From positions 1 through 8,516 of the forward strand of contig CAMDBQ010000051.1 of the NCBI GenBank assembly GCA_945889365.1: a stretch of DNA of 8,516 bases, read 5' to 3'. This document shows positions 1 through 5,324 of the stretch, piece after piece (position 1 is the stretch's first letter; each line of letters starts with the position of its first letter). The DNA comes from Legionella genomosp. 1 (GTDB lineage: Bacteria > Pseudomonadota > Gammaproteobacteria > Legionellales > Legionellaceae). The translations under genes and the position numbers were made by a program. The notes below the pieces were generated by a model, which saw nothing but the letters and a program-made list of their open reading frames with translations, had not been told where the DNA came from and searched no databases.

Positions 1-699
1 CTGGAACAACGTCTGCAAGAAGATTTTTCTTCAGAAAAAAGAGAGTCTGTAAAATCAAATCTTGGTAAGGTTGAAGAGTTATCTGCTCGGCTTGATGCGG
101 GATTTCCCATCGATATTGCTTTATTCAATGAAACGTTATTGAAATGCGGACTGGACAAGGCTTCACATGAAATCAGCAATGCTATTCAACGATTGGAAAC
201 CTATAGAGATTTATTAATTAGATATGGGGCTCTAAATGATGATGGCGCTCATCAACAAATGGATGACATTATACATACGCTACAAGATCAACAATCTGCG
301 GTTAATGCGTGTGTCTTAAACCTTCCAGTCAATGCTCTTCAAAAAACTTTAGATGATACAGCGGCTATTTTTGTAAACGTTCAAAATGCGCTTAAGCTAT
401 CACCTACAAAAACCACCACTTCAGGTATTATTAATCGGTTAAAAAATGTCATCGCTCACGTAATAGAGTTCATTAATTCATGTTTTGGTCTAGCTACTAA
501 AGTTAATATTGAGGATATAAATACGTGCAGAAAATCAATCATTGATAATATGAAACAAATGAAGAATGAATTAAGTAACATGCGTCTGGATACGCCCAAC
601 AATCCTCCACGTGCGCTTGCTTCCTTGCTGGATACCGCTTCTGCAAAGAACGCGCAAGAGAGTAATCCGGCTGAACAACCACCCGATTTCAAGAACTAA
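1..699 (+). CDS. Hypothetical alpha-helical protein, 5' end outside window
   Basis: The frame is open from base 1 to the TAA at 697-699, giving 232 visible residues of a protein that begins upstream. A TTG at 139 could be read as a start, but the same frame continues without a stop to the left edge, so I treat the gene as partial. The visible part is rich in Glu, Gln, Lys, Asn and Leu and looks almost wholly alpha-helical, with likely coiled-coil stretches around residues 1-35 and 55-105. An amphipathic to hydrophobic helix lies near residues 143-163 (IINRLKNVIAHVIEF), followed by a polar, proline-containing tail ending PAEQPPDFKN. I see no catalytic motif, signal peptide or known domain. Its base composition looks more AT-rich than the ubiD gene that follows. 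In a Legionella- or Coxiella-like genome such proteins are sometimes secreted effectors, but nothing here proves that. Confidence 0.75.
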   Translation: MEQRLQEDFSSEKRESVKSNLGKVEELSARLDAGFPIDIALFNETLLKCGLDKASHEISNAIQRLETYRDLLIRYGALNDDGAHQQMDDIIHTLQDQQSAVNACVLNLPVNALQKTLDDTAAIFVNVQNALKLSPTKTTTSGIINRLKNVIAHVIEFINSCFGLATKVNIEDINTCRKSIIDNMKQMKNELSNMRLDTPNNPPRALASLLDTASAKNAQESNPAEQPPDFKN

Positions 700-706
700 G
701 AAATTT

Positions 707-786
707 CGTCATCCCGAGCTTGCGATGGATGGCCAAACGTGGCACCGAGTTTCATGGCGGAGATCCCTCGTAAGCTCAGTATGACG
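707..786. repeat. Intergenic imperfect palindromic repeat (80 bases)
   Basis: The arms at 707-725 (CGTCATCCCGAGCTTGCGA) and 768-786 (TCGTAAGCTCAGTATGACG) are inverted copies matching at 16 of 19 positions, separated by 42 bases that include GGCGGAGATCCC. The element fills most of the gap between the hypothetical gene and ubiD. It has the look of the short dispersed palindromes with a GTCATCCCGAGC...GATC core found in many proteobacterial genomes. No T-run follows the right arm, so it is a poor intrinsic terminator as drawn. Copies elsewhere in this genome cannot be seen from here. Confidence 0.6.
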
Positions 787-814
787 TGAAGAGCCGGCAA
801 TTTTCAATAAACTG

Positions 815-823
815 TGACATAAT
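815..823 (+). promoter_or_regulatory. Possible extended -10 promoter of ubiD
   Basis: The bases TGA followed by CATAAT form a TGn extended -10 element with a 5/6 match to TATAAT. No good -35 box lies 16-18 bases upstream, which is tolerated for extended -10 promoters. Transcription would start near 830, leaving a leader of about 26 bases before the ATG at 856. It lies outside the palindromic repeat that ends at 786. This is inferred from sequence alone. Confidence 0.35.
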
Positions 824-855
824 CTTCCTATTCTACTCTTTATATTGATCCTCAC

Positions 856-2325
856 ATGAAATATGCCGATCTCCGCGATTTTATCGCGCAATTGGAAACG
901 CGCGGGTTATTGCACCGCATAGACTATCCTGTATCACCCCATCTTGAAATGACCGTCGTCAGTGACAGAGTTTTGCGTGCTGGCGGGCCTGCGTTGTTGT
1001 TTGCCCATCCAGCTGGATTTGACACGCCCGTACTCACGAATGTATTTGGCACGACTGAACGTGTGGCGATGGGCATGGGTGAAGAAAGCATCACGGCTTT
1101 ACGCGAGGTTGGAAAATTGCTGGCAGCGTTGAAAGAACCCGATCCGCCAAAAGGATTTAAAGATGCGTTTAGTAAATTACCTTTGTTAAAACAAGCCTTA
1201 AACATGGCGCCTAAATACGTTAGCCATGCAGCCTGTCAAACGCATGTTTGGGAAAATGATGAGGTTGATTTAAATACATTGCCGATACAAACCTGTTGGC
1301 CTGGTGATGTCGCACCTTTGATTACCTGGGGCATGGTCACAACCAAAGGGCCGCATCAACCACGTGAAAACATGGGGATCTACCGCCTGCAAGTGCTAAG
1401 TAAAAATAAGCTCATCATGCGTTGGCTGTCTCATCGCGGAGGCGCGCTGGATTATCAATCTTGGCAACAAGAACATCCAGGCGAGCGATTCCCGGTTGCG
1501 GTAACGTTAGGCGCTGATCCTGCAACGTTGCTCGCTGCGGTGACACCCGTTCCTGACTCATTATCAGAATACGCTTTTGCCGGTTTGTTACGTGGTCAGC
1601 GTACCCAATTAACGCGTTGTATTGGTTCTGAATTGCATGTGCCTGCCAGTGCTGAAATCATTTTGGAGGGATATTTAGAGCCGGGTGTTGAAGCACCGGA
1701 AGGGCCATTTGGTGATCACACAGGCTATTACAACGAAGTACAATCATTTCCTGTATTTACAGTAGAGCGGATCACACATCGTGACAAACCCATTTATCAC
1801 AGCACCTACACGGGCCGCCCACCTGATGAACCGGCGATTCTGGGTCTTGCATTGAACGAGGTATTTATTCCATTATTGCAAAAGCAATTTCCGGAGATTG
1901 TCGATTTTTACTTGCCGCCGGAAGGCTGTTCTTATCGCTTGGCCGTAGTGACGATTAAAAAACAATACCCTGGCCACGCCAAACGTATCATGATGGCCGT
2001 TTGGTCTTTTTTGCGTCAGTTTATGTACACTAAATTTGTCATTGTCTGTGATGATGATATTGACGCACGAAATTGGCAGGATGTAATCTGGGCCATGACC
2101 ACGCGCATGGATCCACTCCGAGATACGGTGATGATCGATAACACACCCATTGATTATCTGGATTTTGCATCACCCGTTTCAGGTTTGGGTTCTAAAATGG
2201 GCATGGATGCCACCAGTAAATGGCCTGGCGAAACGCAACGAGAATGGGGGCGAACAATTAAAATGGATACTGGCGTATTAGATCGAGTCAATGGATATTG
2301 GTCAGATTTGGGGCTTAAATCATGA
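856..2325 (+). CDS. ubiD: UbiD, 4-hydroxy-3-polyprenylbenzoate decarboxylase
   Basis: This 489-residue protein is close to the roughly 497 residues of E. coli UbiD. UbiD removes the carboxyl group of 4-hydroxy-3-polyprenylbenzoate in ubiquinone synthesis, using prenylated FMN made by UbiX plus Mn2+ and K+. The cofactor region ENMGIYR (171-177) and the block EGPFGDHTGYY (282-292) are clear. Aligned by motif to the fungal homologue Fdc1, R177, E282 and D287 take the places of its R173, E277 and E282, so the catalytic triad is intact. The C-terminal part contains GSKMGMDATSKWPGE (445-459), also typical of UbiD. The ATG at 856 gives a full-length N-terminus (MKYADLRDFIAQLE), though no clear Shine-Dalgarno precedes it. 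The stop overlaps the start of the flavin reductase gene as ATGA, an arrangement that suggests coupled translation. The enzyme is probably soluble and cytoplasmic or membrane-peripheral. Confidence 0.97.
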   Translation: MKYADLRDFIAQLETRGLLHRIDYPVSPHLEMTVVSDRVLRAGGPALLFAHPAGFDTPVLTNVFGTTERVAMGMGEESITALREVGKLLAALKEPDPPKGFKDAFSKLPLLKQALNMAPKYVSHAACQTHVWENDEVDLNTLPIQTCWPGDVAPLITWGMVTTKGPHQPRENMGIYRLQVLSKNKLIMRWLSHRGGALDYQSWQQEHPGERFPVAVTLGADPATLLAAVTPVPDSLSEYAFAGLLRGQRTQLTRCIGSELHVPASAEIILEGYLEPGVEAPEGPFGDHTGYYNEVQSFPVFTVERITHRDKPIYHSTYTGRPPDEPAILGLALNEVFIPLLQKQFPEIVDFYLPPEGCSYRLAVVTIKKQYPGHAKRIMMAVWSFLRQFMYTKFVIVCDDDIDARNWQDVIWAMTTRMDPLRDTVMIDNTPIDYLDFASPVSGLGSKMGMDATSKWPGETQREWGRTIKMDTGVLDRVNGYWSDLGLKS

Positions 2326-2996
2326 TTCAGGCACGCGTCGAGAGCATCACACCACTGACAGACAGCATTTTGCAATTAATTCTAAAACCCGATACCTATA
2401 TTGATTATCAGGCAGGACAATATTTGCAAATCATGCATGAAGACGAAGCCTTTTGTTACTCAATTGCAAACGCGCCACTTGGCTCTCATCAATATGAATT
2501 GCATATTCGGCACACGCGCGATAATCCCTACAATCAACCCTTGTTTGCCGAGATTAAACGCAAAGGGGTGGTTACTATAGATTTGCCGATGGGTGAATGC
2601 AATGTTAGCCGAATGGATCCAACCAAGCCGATTTTATTCATCGCTGGAGGCACAGGCTTTGCACCCATCAAAGCGATGATTGAGCAGTTGCTGGCGGATG
2701 GTGAATCGCGTCGATTCGAACTCTTTTGGGGGGCGCGCTCACAAAGTGATTTATACATGGATAACAAAGTGATGAATTGGCAAGCACACGTTACCCATTT
2801 CAAATATGTTTCGCTTTTATCAGAACACAGTCAGAAGACGCTGGTTGACATGGTTCTGGAGCGTCATGCACTCGACATCAATCAGTGGCAAATCGTTATT
2901 AGCGGCCCATTTGACATGGCTTATAGCATTCGTGATGCGCTTGTGGTTCAAGGCGTATCAGAAGAGAGCCTTTTTTCAGATGCGTTTACGGCGTAG
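2322..2996 (+). CDS. fre: Fre-like NAD(P)H:flavin reductase
   Basis: The 224 residues have the two-domain ferredoxin-NADP reductase fold of flavin reductases such as E. coli Fre (233 residues), which use NAD(P)H to reduce free flavins. The N-terminal flavin domain carries AGQYLQI (31-37) and the flavin motif FCYSIANAP (44-52). The nucleotide domain carries LFIAGGTGFAPIKAMI (105-120), LFWGARSQSDLY (134-145) and VISGPFDM (192-199), ending in LFSDAF. Family members usually read R-x-[FY]-S at the flavin motif; here the arginine is replaced by F44 (F-C-Y-S), which may weaken flavin phosphate binding or change preference. The gene overlaps ubiD by four bases. E. coli also has fre next to ubiD, and a sensible link is supply of reduced FMN to UbiX for the UbiD cofactor. 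An alternative is an electron-transfer partner for another oxidoreductase. Confidence 0.88.
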   Translation: MIQARVESITPLTDSILQLILKPDTYIDYQAGQYLQIMHEDEAFCYSIANAPLGSHQYELHIRHTRDNPYNQPLFAEIKRKGVVTIDLPMGECNVSRMDPTKPILFIAGGTGFAPIKAMIEQLLADGESRRFELFWGARSQSDLYMDNKVMNWQAHVTHFKYVSLLSEHSQKTLVDMVLERHALDINQWQIVISGPFDMAYSIRDALVVQGVSEESLFSDAFTA

Positions 2997-3016
2997 GTTA
3001 AATTCAGGAGCAGACC

Positions 3017-3208
3017 ATGGAAACAGTATACCAACTACTAGGCTTAATGGGCGCGGCACTCATCGTCTGGGTTATTTATCGCAGTATCAAAGGACGACCC
3101 GAGCAATTTAGTCGAGACAATTTGACCAAAAGCTTCTCAACCATGGGGATCCTGGCCTTGGTGTTAATTGCATTCGTAGCTGTGTTGATATTCCTTGCTC
3201 GGATGTGA
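3017..3208 (+). CDS. Small two-helix membrane protein, unknown function
   Basis: This is a 63-residue protein with two predicted membrane segments, about residues 5-22 (YQLLGLMGAALIVWVIYR) and 42-61 (TMGILALVLIAFVAVLIF). A positively charged polar loop, SIKGRPEQFSRDNLTKSF, joins them. A strong Shine-Dalgarno AGGAG (3006-3010) sits six bases before the ATG, and the gene begins 20 bases after the flavin reductase stop, so it is probably the third gene of the ubiD operon. I do not recognise the family. The good ribosome site, the clean hydrophobic pattern and the operon position argue that it is real. A role with membrane-bound quinone synthesis is only guilt by association. Confidence 0.75.
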   Translation: METVYQLLGLMGAALIVWVIYRSIKGRPEQFSRDNLTKSFSTMGILALVLIAFVAVLIFLARM

Positions 3209-3225
3209 TCGTAGCCGTGTACAAT

Positions 3226-3489
3226 TTAAATAGTGAGTCCGGCTTTTTCATATTCATCAAAACTTGGGAGCGAGTTGCTTTCAATTGTTATTTTAGGCCA
3301 TACGGTTAATGCTGGGTTTTTGCTAACGCTTGATGGTGGGTTTGCTTTTGGCCTAAAAAGATCCACGGGTAATGGTTTTTGTTGGACAGGTACTGATTTT
3401 GGGTTTATGTTTGGCATGGTGGAATTAACATTAAAAAGATCATTGCGGATGTTATTATAACATAAAAACCCAAGACGTGTTTTATGATT
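3226..3489 (-). other. Doubtful reading frame, possible gene remnant
   Basis: On the - strand a frame runs open for 87 codons from 3489 to the TAA at 3226-3228. The only ATG in it is at 3417 and lacks a ribosome site. The translation is proline-rich in the middle (KPLPVDLFRPKANPPSSVSK) and ends in SLPSFDEYEKAGLTI, which looks more like real protein than random sequence. The + strand is also open over nearly the same stretch (3233-3460, from a GTG), giving a Gly/Phe-rich and less convincing product. I read this as a possible leftover C-terminal fragment of a lost gene, or as non-coding. The rest of the 485-base gap (3209-3693) holds only the palindromic element described separately. Confidence 0.2.
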
Positions 3490-3506
3490 TTACCCGCCAT
3501 CCTGAA

Positions 3507-3677
3507 GGCTTATCATTACCCACAAGTCAGTCAACTCACGACCAGCTTGAGTCCATAGCCACGAGTTGTCGTCCCCGCGAAGGCGGGGATCTATGCTTGG
3601 CATCACTACCATGCCACACCAGAGATCCCCTCCTTCGCGGGGACGACATGCATCAAACTGGTGGGTAATGATAAGCC
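3507..3677. repeat. 171-base element bounded by perfect 17-bp inverted repeats
   Basis: GGCTTATCATTACCCAC (3507-3523) and GTGGGTAATGATAAGCC (3661-3677) are perfect reverse complements. The pairing also gains A3506-T3678 outside and, after one mismatch, three more pairs inside. The arms enclose a second, stronger palindrome at 3568-3647. The element ends 16 bases before the stop codon of the lipoprotein gene and could act as an mRNA 3'-end structure for it. No transposase is present and no flanking target-site duplication is obvious, so a MITE-like origin is only one option. Confidence 0.7.
3568..3647. repeat. GC-rich dispersed-type palindrome with nested hairpin
   Basis: The 25-base arms at 3568-3592 (GTCGTCCCCGCGAAGGCGGG then GATCT) and 3623-3647 are inverted copies matching at 24 of 25 positions. 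The 30-base loop contains a further 6-bp stem, TGGCAT (3598-3603) with ATGCCA (3611-3616). Translated either way, the arms give the peptide CRPREGGDL, a well-known artefact of a palindrome family scattered through many proteobacterial genomes. It lies off-centre inside the 17-bp inverted repeats, 44 bases from the left arm and 13 from the right. The transcript of either strand would fold into a very stable hairpin. Confidence 0.8.
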
Positions 3678-3693
3678 TGCACGGACTCATTAC

Positions 3694-4026
3694 TTAGTTT
3701 TGTACCGCTGGTGTTTCCGATGTGGTTGTAGCTGGTGTTGCAGATGTATCAGTGCTTTTCTTCGTAGCCTCGTGATGGGGTTTGTGGTGAACAGCCTTCT
3801 TTTGTGGAGCTACAATTGCTTTTTCTGTTGCATGAATGTCTTTTTCTGTTGCATGAATGTCTTTTCCAGCGCCAACAACGGCTCCTGTGACTGTTTGGCC
3901 AATGCCTGCAGCAGTGTGTCCGACACCTACGGCAGTGCCTTGGACAGTATTACATGCAGTCAGCAATGATGCGCTTACTAAAATAACACCTAAACCCAGT
4001 ACAGTTTTTTCCATATAACAATTCAT
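3694..4026 (-). CDS. Entericidin-like small lipoprotein with His/Thr-rich tail
   Basis: The product is 110 residues. The start chosen is the ATG at 4026, because GGAG sits six bases upstream of it; an ATG at 4038 forms part of that ribosome site and is unlikely to be used. A short signal sequence ends in the lipobox LTAC, with C25 as the expected lipidated residue, so the mature protein should be anchored in a membrane, probably the outer one (the next residue is Asn, not Asp). The mature start CNTVQGTAVGVGHTAAGIGQ resembles entericidins, which are normally only about 40-50 residues. Here it continues into a perfect 7-residue tandem repeat KDIHATE-KDIHATE and a Lys/His/Thr/Ser/Pro-rich tail (HHKPHHEATKK) ending in PAVQN. 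Entericidin-like is a resemblance call; bacteriolytic or antidote activity is not shown. It may have its own promoter in the gap after hspQ. Confidence 0.8.
   Translation of the reverse strand: MNCYMEKTVLGLGVILVSASLLTACNTVQGTAVGVGHTAAGIGQTVTGAVVGAGKDIHATEKDIHATEKAIVAPQKKAVHHKPHHEATKKSTDTSATPATTTSETPAVQN
3819..3860 (-). repeat. Perfect 21-base tandem duplication in the lipoprotein gene
   Basis: The 21-base unit CTTTTTCTGTTGCATGAATGT (+ strand) occurs twice without mismatch at 3819-3839 and 3840-3860, followed by five bases of a third copy. It encodes two identical KDIHATE heptads on the - strand and keeps the frame. Absence of any silent difference suggests a recent duplication or ongoing slippage. 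Confidence 0.9.
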
Positions 4027-4065
4027 ATAAATCTCCATAAAATTAAAATCAAGATGCGAGGGTAA

Positions 4066-4094
4066 ATACTGAGACTATTCGGAGAGGTTGTCAA
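4066..4094 (-). promoter_or_regulatory. Possible promoter of the lipoprotein gene
   Basis: On the - strand a perfect -35 box TTGACA (4094-4089) is followed after 17 bases by CAGTAT (4071-4066), a weak 3/6 match to TATAAT. Transcription would start near 4059, giving a leader of about 33 bases that contains the GGAG ribosome site. The -35 box overlaps the hspQ stop codon region. The weak -10 makes dependence on an activator or another sigma factor possible. Confidence 0.35.
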
Positions 4095-4095
4095 C

Positions 4096-4380
4096 TTAAT
4101 GGCGAGGAATATTGAGGTAATGATCAGTTTTTGGGTTATCAATGGCCTGCTGATTGGAATCGTGGGCCAATAACGGCTCTTCTACATAAGTCATTTGACT
4201 GCTGCTATCGACTAATAAGCGATACCAAGGGTTGCGCATGGAAAAGTCGCGTTTACAGGCTTGTGGGTTATAGCGTCCGGAGGCTTGAAATAAAGGGTCA
4301 ACATCAACAACAACTGCGCGATAGCCTTGTCGAGTATGCATGACGATATCGCCAATGTTGAATTTTGCGGTTTTGTTCAT
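4096..4380 (-). CDS. hspQ: Heat-shock protein HspQ
   Basis: The protein is 94 residues (E. coli HspQ is 105). The N-terminal core KFNIGDIVMHTRQGYRAVVV (7-26) continues into DVDPLF and matches the family pattern of a small beta-rich domain. NPWYRLLVD and TYVEEPLLAHD form the second conserved block. In E. coli HspQ is heat-induced, interacts with hemimethylated oriC DNA and acts as a specificity enhancer and substrate of the Lon protease; the same role is assumed here. I place the start at 4380, where GGAG lies six bases upstream; an in-frame ATG at 4401 has no ribosome site. The ribosome site is buried in a perfect hairpin described separately. The gene lies 52 bases after map on the same strand and is probably co-transcribed. 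I found no sigma-32 type promoter just upstream. Confidence 0.93.
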   Translation of the reverse strand: MNKTAKFNIGDIVMHTRQGYRAVVVDVDPLFQASGRYNPQACKRDFSMRNPWYRLLVDSSSQMTYVEEPLLAHDSNQQAIDNPKTDHYLNIPRH

Positions 4381-4386
4381 TTGGAT

Positions 4387-4409
4387 CTCCAAGTAATCCA
4401 TACTTGGAG
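4387..4409 (-). promoter_or_regulatory. Hairpin covering the hspQ ribosome site, candidate RNA thermometer
   Basis: Read on the - strand the leader is CTCCAAGTA-TGGAT-TACTTGGAG, a perfect 9-bp stem with a five-base loop and four G-C pairs. The 3' arm ends in GGAG (4390-4387), which is the Shine-Dalgarno for the ATG at 4380, and it pairs in full with CTCC (4409-4406). An A-A mismatch closes the base of the stem. Such a modest, AU-containing stem across the ribosome site is the layout of known heat-shock RNA thermometers. It could instead be a DNA operator or mere chance; there is no T-run, so it is not a map terminator. Confidence 0.55.
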
Positions 4410-4432
4410 TGTCGGCTCAAATTGGTTTTTCT

Positions 4433-5236
4433 TTAGCTTCTTTGTTCCGTTAAGCAGCTGAAAACGTGTTTTTCTTCTTCGCGCATCGTGAGTACTTCAA
4501 CGCCGGTTTTGGTAACCAACAGCGTGTGCTCCCATTGAGCGGATAGTTTTCGGTCTTTTGTCAAGGCAATGCTCCAACCATCTTTTTTCAAATGCTTCAC
4601 ATCAGCGCTGCCCTGGTTGATCATCGGCTCAATAGTGAAGGTCATGCCCTCTTTTAAAACCATGCCGGTGCCAGGTGTGCCATAGTGAAGAACCTGAGGG
4701 TCTTCATGCATTTTCAAACCAATTCCATGGCCACAATATTCACGCACTACGGAGTAATTGTTTTTCATGGCATGGGATTGAATGGCATGGCCAATATCGC
4801 CCAGAGTAGCACCCGGTTTGACTACAAAAATACCGTTATAAAGGCATTGCTGTGTCACATCAACCAGACGCTGAGCGTGCGAGGGTACCGCGCCAATGCA
4901 AAACATCTTGCTGCTATCACCAAAATATCCTTCACTGATAACCGTAACGTCAACATTCACGATGTCGCCATTTTTTAAAATCTGTGTGGACGAGGGCATG
5001 CCATGGCAAATCACCTGGTTGAGTGATGTATTGACGGAATAAGGATAGCCGTACTGTCCTTTGCTACCAGGAATGGCATGCAGTGTATTGCGAATATAAT
5101 CTTCACAGAACGCATCAATTTGCATGGTAGTCATACCTGGCTTGATGATTTGACTCACTGCTTCGAGAACTTTAGCGGTTAAATGACCCGCAGTTCGCAT
5201 TTTTTCTATTTGTTCGGGTGATTTGATTGATGTCAT
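4433..5236 (-). CDS. map: Type I methionine aminopeptidase
   Basis: This 267-residue protein removes the initiator methionine from new proteins when the second residue is small. The five metal ligands of the family are visible: D96 (NVDVT), D107 (YFGDSS), H170 (CGHGIG), E203 (TIEPM) and E236 (QWEHT). H78 in ICHG is the conserved substrate-binding histidine. Length and layout match E. coli Map (264 residues), a soluble cytoplasmic enzyme; there is no N-terminal zinc-finger extension. The start at 5236 gives the usual opening MTSIKSPEQIEKMRTAG, although the ribosome site is weak. A plausible promoter lies just upstream, and hspQ follows. Many bacteria carry map next to rpsB; here its setting is different, so a second map elsewhere in the genome is possible. 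Confidence 0.96.
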   Translation of the reverse strand: MTSIKSPEQIEKMRTAGHLTAKVLEAVSQIIKPGMTTMQIDAFCEDYIRNTLHAIPGSKGQYGYPYSVNTSLNQVICHGMPSSTQILKNGDIVNVDVTVISEGYFGDSSKMFCIGAVPSHAQRLVDVTQQCLYNGIFVVKPGATLGDIGHAIQSHAMKNNYSVVREYCGHGIGLKMHEDPQVLHYGTPGTGMVLKEGMTFTIEPMINQGSADVKHLKKDGWSIALTKDRKLSAQWEHTLLVTKTGVEVLTMREEEKHVFSCLTEQRS

Positions 5237-5260
5237 AATTTACCAGCTCTTGGATAAAAA

Positions 5261-5266
5261 ATTATA
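5261..5266 (-). promoter_or_regulatory. Possible -10 box of map
   Basis: A perfect TATAAT is present on the - strand about 25 bases before the map start codon, in an AT-rich stretch. No convincing -35 box lies 16-18 bases further upstream. It falls in the 88-base gap after msrBA, so map and hspQ could form their own transcription unit, with a leader of about 18 bases. Confidence 0.35.
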
Positions 5267-5324
5267 GATAATAGAAGTATTTTATCATATCCGAGCCGCG
5301 ACCGTTAGGGAGTGTTCACGATTA

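Noticed and set aside
2806..3111. 101-residue + strand frame inside the flavin reductase gene
   Set aside because: It lies in another frame of a clear gene and has an Arg/Trp-rich, non-protein-like translation.
3213..3248. Possible terminator after the small membrane protein gene (AGCCG ... CGGCT then T-run)
   Set aside because: The stem is only 5 bp with a 22-base loop, too weak to call.
3233..3460. 75-residue + strand frame from a GTG start
   Set aside because: No ribosome site and a Gly/Phe-rich composition, as expected for the complement of the proline-rich - strand frame.
3477..3690. Open frames on both strands giving CRPREGGDL peptides
   Set aside because: They are translations of the palindrome at 3568-3647, with no ribosome site; the peptide is a known artefact of this repeat type.
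4387..4409. Reading the hspQ hairpin as the map terminator
   Set aside because: It is not followed by a T-run and its 3' arm is the hspQ ribosome site.
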